Source: Candidatus Thiosymbion ectosymbiont of Robbea hypermnestra (GTDB lineage: Bacteria > Pseudomonadota > Gammaproteobacteria > Chromatiales > Chromatiaceae). Taken from it: a stretch of DNA of 7,765 nucleotides. The first letter of the stretch is position 1. Each line of letters opens with the position of its first letter. Shown here piece after piece: positions 1 to 5,000 of this stretch. Under the pieces are notes generated by a model. The model did no database searches, was not told the DNA's origin, and saw only the letters and a list, made by a program, of their open reading frames with translations. A program made the translations under genes and the position numbers. The stretch covers positions 1 through 7,765 of the forward strand of contig JAIZWN010000246.1 of NCBI GenBank assembly GCA_020443945.1, written 5' to 3'.

Positions 1-85
1 ACGGCCAACGGGCGCCTTACCCATGACCCACGATCCCTTTGTGGCTTGGTGTCTTTGTGTGAGAATTGAGAACATCCCCTAAGAA

Positions 86-103
86 AATCCTGTTAATCCT
101 GTC
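86..103. repeat. Tandem 9-mer (AATCCTGTT / AATCCTGTC)
   Basis: Two adjacent copies of AATCCTGT(T/C) at 86-94 and 95-103. The same doublet text is, in my recollection, widespread in bacterial intergenic DNA, but its function is unknown to me. It lies about 200 bases upstream of the first gene. Confidence 0.5.
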
Positions 104-203
104 CTATTAGCACGGATCGATGGGCACGCTTCGCTTTGTGCGTTCTGTAAGCGGCGCTGGCTCGCGGGACCCTGGGGGATTGCCTGGGGCTCTAAACCGG
201 CTT

Positions 204-244
204 GTCGGGCGCTGGCTTTGCCTATCCTACGGGCGTTGCCCGAC
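204..244. repeat. Small palindromic intergenic repeat unit
   Basis: A 7-bp perfect inverted repeat (GTCGGGC at 204-210, GCCCGAC at 238-244) encloses a core with GGCTTTGCCTATCCTAC at 214-230. A near copy of that core (15 of 17 bases) occurs at 7733-7749 near the other end of the window. This suggests a dispersed repeat family that borders the two-gene unit on both sides. Confidence 0.5.
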
Positions 245-247
245 TCA

Positions 248-273
248 GGGGTCACGGGTCAAGACCTGACCCC
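248..273. repeat. Strong hairpin just upstream of gene 1
   Basis: GGGGTCA (248-254) pairs with TGACCCC (267-273), and inside it GGTC (257-260) pairs with GACC (263-266) across an AA loop, with CG as a small bulge. The AAGACCTGACCCC text resembles the ends of REP-type palindromes in gammaproteobacteria, which is recollection only. It ends 11 bases before the ribosome binding site of gene 1. No U-tract follows, so it is not a typical intrinsic terminator. It may be a repeat relic, or a 5' leader structure if transcription starts upstream of it. Confidence 0.55.
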
Positions 274-284
274 ATTTCTCGCGC

Positions 285-289
285 GGAGG
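285..289 (+). promoter_or_regulatory. Ribosome binding site for gene 1
   Basis: GGAGG at 285-289 lies 8 bases before the ATG at 298. This is a near-ideal Shine-Dalgarno site. It decides the start of gene 1 at 298 in preference to an in-frame TTG at 202, which would add 32 residues encoded by repeat DNA and bury the signal peptide. Confidence 0.85.
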
Positions 290-297
290 CCATATTG

Positions 298-2076
298 ATG
301 GTGCTAAAGCGGATCTTTTCGGTACTCTTTTCGGTGCTGTTGTGGGCCGCGTTGGTGGTCGGTTCCGGCGCTGTTTCGGCCCGAGAGGGGAGCTTGGATT
401 CCTGGTACGACCAGCTGGCAAACGGCGCCGAGCCACGGGCCGTCGCGGCGCGGTTTCCCGCCCGGTCGATGACGGACTTGAGATCGCTCAATGCCCTGCG
501 GTTGCGTTTGAAGGCCGATGACAAGGGGGCCACCGCGCGGACCTTCTTCGCCGCATTGGCCGAGCGCGAGCCGAGCGACGCGGTGCTGCTGAACCTCAGT
601 CTCACCTATGTGGATCAAATGGCGGGGAAGAATCTGCTGCGCCAGGGGTATCTCTCGACGCGCTCGCAACGCACCGTGGAGAGGATTATCGAGCGCGACG
701 CCGATCACTGGGTCGCCTGGTATATCCGCGGCCTCAACAATCTCTACTGGCCGGATTGGTTCCGCAAGGCGCCGCTTGCCCGCGAGTATCTGACCGAGGC
801 CGTCGCTATCCACCAGCGCCTGTCCCCGAGCGAACAAGGCGAGAACGATCGGTATGCCTTGGGCTATCTGGCCCTGGGGGATGCCTATGCGCTGCTGGAC
901 GAGCCGGCCGAGGCACGGCGGGCATGGACCGATGGCCTGCGTTTTTATCCCTACGTCACCGCCCTGCGTGAGCGTTCAGGCGTGGCCGACGGCGAGCTCC
1001 ACGCCGCGGTGCGCGACCTGCGGGATGCCAATAAGCCGATCGATACCGATCTTGCGTTTATGTGGAGCCATCGCTCGGCGCCCTTCGAGATCGTCCTGAC
1101 CGGCGGCACCCTGTTCGGTCCCGGCCCGCTCGAGGATCAGCCCTTGCATCCCGGTGGGCTGGTGGATCTGCGTCTGGGCGGGGCCCTGACCGGATTTATA
1201 CCGGCGTTCAATAATGGACCCGAGGAGCCGAATCTCCCCGGCGAGCTCCGCCAGGGAAAGGTCGTGGATGGCCTGCTGTCCGATGGCACCGAGGCCAACG
1301 AAAAGGTAGACGTGGGGTTCGTCCGTCTGATGGACGGCAGGTTCAATCTCTTCCTGGCCGCGATCCAGGACGGGCCCAACGCGGGCAAGGTCAATTTTTT
1401 TCTCGATAGCGGTTGGCACTGGACCATTCGCGACGACATCGGCATCGACCCCGGATTTCCGGTCGGCGTCGTCAAGTTCAACGAGTTCGTCTTCTCTACC
1501 GGCCCCCGCGTCCTTCCGCTCTCCCGTCAGACGGAGGCCGGCGCCCCGGCCGGCATGGATCGGGCCGGTAGCCTCGAGAGCGGCGGGGTGGCGCCGGGGG
1601 CATTGGGGGACGACGATTTCGACGGGAAGCTGGATGGGACATTCAACGCGATCGGGCGGTTTCCCTACGATTCCGTGATTTTGCCCGGCGCTCCATTCGC
1701 GCAGACCCGCGTCTTCGAGACCGATATTCCGGTCACGTCCGGGCAGGCGGCGTTGCTGACGGTTGCCAACGGCCTGAGTTACTTGCGTCTCGCCTTCGAT
1801 GTCCAGGGACGACAACCCGCGCTCGCCGAGGCACTGCGCGAGACCTTTCGCGCGCGCATGGGCGTCGCCCTGCGCCATGCCGAAGATGCCTCCCCGCCGG
1901 GGGCCTCTCTGTCGGATAGGGCACATGCAACGATGGCTCGGCTCGGTAGTCTCACATCCAGGATGGACGAGACCATGCTGTGCGAGGGTTGGCGGATGTT
2001 GCGGGATGCAATGCCGGAAAACGGCCTGTACCGACGGGGTTTTGATGGAACCGGAGTCGAGGTATGTTCGCGATGA
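298..2076 (+). CDS. Exported TPR-containing protein of unknown function, partner of the triple CRTAC1-like protein
   Basis: The product has 592 residues and the family is not recognised. Residues 1-28 form a Sec-type signal peptide: K4 and R5, a hydrophobic core at about 6-23, and a probable cleavage after AVSA at 28. Residues about 94-225 look helical and TPR-like; the clearest repeat is 186-219 (LALGDAYALLDEPAEARRAW). From about 240 to 520 the sequence is Gly/Pro/aromatic-rich and probably beta-structured, with no domain I can name. It includes a calcium-loop-like motif DDDFDGKLD at 438-446, matching DxDxDGxxD. The mature protein has only two cysteines, C562 and C590, both at the C-terminus, so a terminal disulfide is possible. 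The start is set by GGAGG 8 bases upstream of the ATG. The stop overlaps the next gene's start region, implying translational coupling and a shared role. TPR segments usually mediate protein contacts, so an assembly or presentation partner for the downstream protein is a reasonable but untested inference. Confidence 0.85.
   Translation: MVLKRIFSVLFSVLLWAALVVGSGAVSAREGSLDSWYDQLANGAEPRAVAARFPARSMTDLRSLNALRLRLKADDKGATARTFFAALAEREPSDAVLLNLSLTYVDQMAGKNLLRQGYLSTRSQRTVERIIERDADHWVAWYIRGLNNLYWPDWFRKAPLAREYLTEAVAIHQRLSPSEQGENDRYALGYLALGDAYALLDEPAEARRAWTDGLRFYPYVTALRERSGVADGELHAAVRDLRDANKPIDTDLAFMWSHRSAPFEIVLTGGTLFGPGPLEDQPLHPGGLVDLRLGGALTGFIPAFNNGPEEPNLPGELRQGKVVDGLLSDGTEANEKVDVGFVRLMDGRFNLFLAAIQDGPNAGKVNFFLDSGWHWTIRDDIGIDPGFPVGVVKFNEFVFSTGPRVLPLSRQTEAGAPAGMDRAGSLESGGVAPGALGDDDFDGKLDGTFNAIGRFPYDSVILPGAPFAQTRVFETDIPVTSGQAALLTVANGLSYLRLAFDVQGRQPALAEALRETFRARMGVALRHAEDASPPGASLSDRAHATMARLGSLTSRMDETMLCEGWRMLRDAMPENGLYRRGFDGTGVEVCSR
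2053..2062 (+). promoter_or_regulatory. Ribosome binding site region of gene 2, inside the end of gene 1
   Basis: Two Shine-Dalgarno-like cores sit here. GGAG (2053-2056) is 7 bases before the ATG at 2064, and GAGG (2059-2062) is 10 bases before the ATG at 2073. Both starts are plausible. The 2073 ATG gives the classical ATGA overlap with the gene 1 stop (TGA at 2074-2076), which is typical of translational coupling; the 2064 ATG adds only three residues. Confidence 0.65.
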
Positions 2077-5000
2077 AGTGCTCCCGTTTTGTGCTGGCCG
2101 GCATCCTCGGCGTTTTCTCGGTTGCCGTAAGCGCCGGTACGGGACCGCGTTTCGAGGATGTCGCGCAGAAAGCAGGAACGGTGTTCAGCCACGCCCGCGC
2201 GCGCTTCCATCCCAGCGTCCAGCCGATCATGCCGTGGCTCACCGCCGGCGGGGCGGGCGTGGCCGTCGGCGATTATGACCGCGACGGGCTGGATGATATC
2301 TATGTCGTCACCAGTCGAGAGGACGCCCCCAACGCCTTGTTCCGTAACAAAGGCGATTTCCAATTCGAGAATGTTGCCGCCGAGCTCGGGGTCGCCGATG
2401 TCAATGGCGAGGAGACGGGGACCTCCGGCCATGCCATCTGGTTCGATTATGACGGCGACGGTTGGCTCGATCTGTTGCTCGTGCGTTTCGGTCAGCTCGG
2501 TCTCTTTCGTAATGTCCAAGGTCGTGCCTTTGAAGAAAAGACCCGGGAAGCCGGGTTATCGAAGCTGCTGAACTCATTGGCCGCCGCCGCTTTCGATTAC
2601 GACCGGGACGGCGACCTGGATCTCTACCTCGGCGGCTATTTCCCTGAAAAGGACTTCAACCGCCTGCCGGATACCAAGGTGCTGTTCGATAGCTGGGAGA
2701 CGGCGAAAAACGGCGGACCCAACTATCTCTTCCGCAATAACGGCGACGGCACCTTCACGGACGTGACGGCGGCCGCGGGGGTCGAGGATACGGGGTGGAG
2801 CATGGCCGTCGGTCATGGCGACCTGGACAACGACGGCTGGCAAGACCTGTACGTGGCGAACGACTTCGGCGGCGATACGGTGTTCCGCAACCAGGGCGAC
2901 GGGACCTTCGCCGATGTGACCCGGTCGGTGATCGGCATCGATACCAAGAAGGGCATGAACGCCGAGATCGCCGACTATAACAACGATGGGCTCCTGGATA
3001 TCTATGTCACCAACATGACCGAGCCCTATCTGCACGAGTGCAACATGCTGTGGGAGAACCAGGGGGAATTTCGCTTTTCCGATGTCTCGACCGAGACCGG
3101 CTCCTGCGATACGGGATGGGGCTGGGGCGCGAAGTTCTTCGACGCCGACAACGATGGCCTGCAGGACCTGTATGTGGCCAATGGCTTCATCTCGGCCGGC
3201 GCCGAGGACTATATGCACAAGCTCCTCGACTTTGTGTTCGAGGAAGGCATCGACCTGCGCGACGCGACTCAGTGGCCGGATATGGCCGGCTACTCGATGG
3301 CCGGTTACGAACGCAATTACTTCCTGCACCAAAGGTTCGGTACCTTCGTATCGGTGGGCGCCGCGGCTGGCGTAGACGATGAGGGTGACGCCCGCGGCGT
3401 GGCCACCGCCGATTTCGATCTGGACGGCCGCATGGATTTCGCGGTCACGAATGTCGCCGGGCCATTGCGTCTGTTCCGCAATGTGACCGAGCCGACGGGC
3501 GGCTGGGTCGGCTTCGTCCTGCGCCAGGCGACCGCCAACCCATTTGCCGTGGGCGGGCGGATCGCCATCGAGGCCGGTGGCGAGCGGATGCTGCGCGAGG
3601 TGGCCGTCGGCACCGGCTTCAATTCCCAGAGCACGCTCGGCGCCCACTTCGGGCTCGGTCGCGCGGATAAGATCGACAAGGTGACGGTGACCTGGCCCGA
3701 CGGCGTAAGCGAGACCCTCGAGCCGCCAGCCCCCGGGGCCTGGTATGTGCTGGAGCGGGGCGAGGGGTTGCGCGCCTTGGCGGCGGGTCGCGCGCGCCCG
3801 CCCCGGGATGCGCGCCGGGATGTACCGCAAGACGAAGGATTCGTGGATGTCGCGAAGGCCGCGGGGGTCGCCTTGCCCCATATTCCGGCGGTCTTCGACG
3901 CCAGGCTCGGGCACATCATGGACATGATCGCCGCCGGGGCGGCGGGGGCGGCGGTGGGTGACTATGATCGCGACGGGGACCTCGATATCTTCGTCAACAA
4001 CGCCCGCACCGGGGAGCCCAACTATCTCTGGCGTAACGAAGGCGGGATGCGCTTCGTCGATCAGGCCAAAGAGGCAGGCGTCGCGGACCTCAACCGCGCC
4101 GACTCCACGTCCGCCGGCGGCATCTTCTTCGACTATGACGGCGACGGGTGGAAGGATCTGTTCGTCTTTCAGATGGGCGTCAGCCGTTTGCTGCGTAACC
4201 GCGGCGATGGGACATTCGAGGACGCCACAGAGCGGGCCGGGATCGGGGGTCTGTACCGCAATACCCTGTCGGCAATCGCCTTCGACGCCGACCGCGACGG
4301 CGATGTCGACCTCTATCTCGGCGCCTACTTCCCCGACCGTAACATGTTCGCCCTGAGCGACGATCGGGTCATGCATGATAGCTGGGAGACCGCCAGGAAC
4401 GGCGGCGGCAATGTCTATCTGCGCAACAACGGCGATGGCACCTTCCGCGAGGCTACCGAGGAGGCGGGTCTGGCCGACACCGGCTGGACCATGGCCGTGG
4501 GCCACGGAGACATCGACGGCGACGGTTGGCAGGACATCTACGTCGCCAACGATTACGGCAGCGACACCCTGTTCCGAAACAACGGCGACGGCGCCTTCTC
4601 GAACGTCACCCGCGATGCCCTCGGCATCGATACCAAGAAGGGCATGAACGCGGAATTCGGCGATATCGACGGCGACGGCCACCTGGATATCTACGTCACC
4701 AACGTAACCGAGGGGTTCCTGCACGAATGCAACATGTTGTGGCGCAACAATGGGAGCGGCGGCTTCGTGGACATCAGCCAGGAAATGGGCGTCTGCGACG
4801 GCGGCTGGGCCTGGGGCGCCAAATTCTTCGACCAGGAGAACGACGGCGATCTGGACCTTTACGTCGCCAACGGCTTCTTCCGCGGGGAGCGCGGGGACTA
4901 CCTCGACATCCTGCTGCCGGCGCTATGGAAGGAAGATGGCGAGGACCCCTCGGCCGCGGCCAAGTGGCCCCCACTCATGGGTCGGGGTATCGCCCAGCAG

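Larger units (their letters stand above)
1..297. other. Upstream intergenic region with repeat-like pieces, no gene
   Basis: I see no convincing protein-coding gene or RNA gene here. The stretch around 31-70 (GTGGCTTGGTGTCTTTGTGTG-like text) and the tandem 9-mer at 86-103 resemble intergenic sequences I have met in many unrelated bacterial genomes; that resemblance is from memory and not verified. Positions 204-273 hold two consecutive palindromic units, described separately. No promoter with two good hexamers is evident. The transcription start of the downstream operon is therefore unplaced and could lie within or upstream of this region. Confidence 0.6.

Noticed and set aside
66..110. Sigma-70 promoter upstream of gene 1 (TTGAGA at 66, GTTAAT at 92)
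   Set aside because: The spacer is 20 bases, the -10 match is poor, and the sequence overlaps a repeat-like 9-mer tandem. Not supportable.
202..297. In-frame TTG start at 202 extending gene 1 by 32 residues
   Set aside because: It lies in palindromic repeat DNA, lacks a good ribosome site, and would put the clear signal peptide at residue 33. The ATG at 298 has GGAGG 8 bases upstream.
976..1926. 316-codon open frame on the minus strand
   Set aside because: Fully antisense to gene 1, which has a signal peptide, a TPR-like segment and a ribosome site. The antisense translation has no coherent features.
2574..4724. 716-codon open frame on the minus strand
   Set aside because: It is the reverse shadow of gene 2. 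The periodic GC-rich codons of the DxDxDG repeats keep the opposite frame open. Its Val/Ala/Ile/Gly-rich repetitive translation mirrors the repeats and shows no domain.
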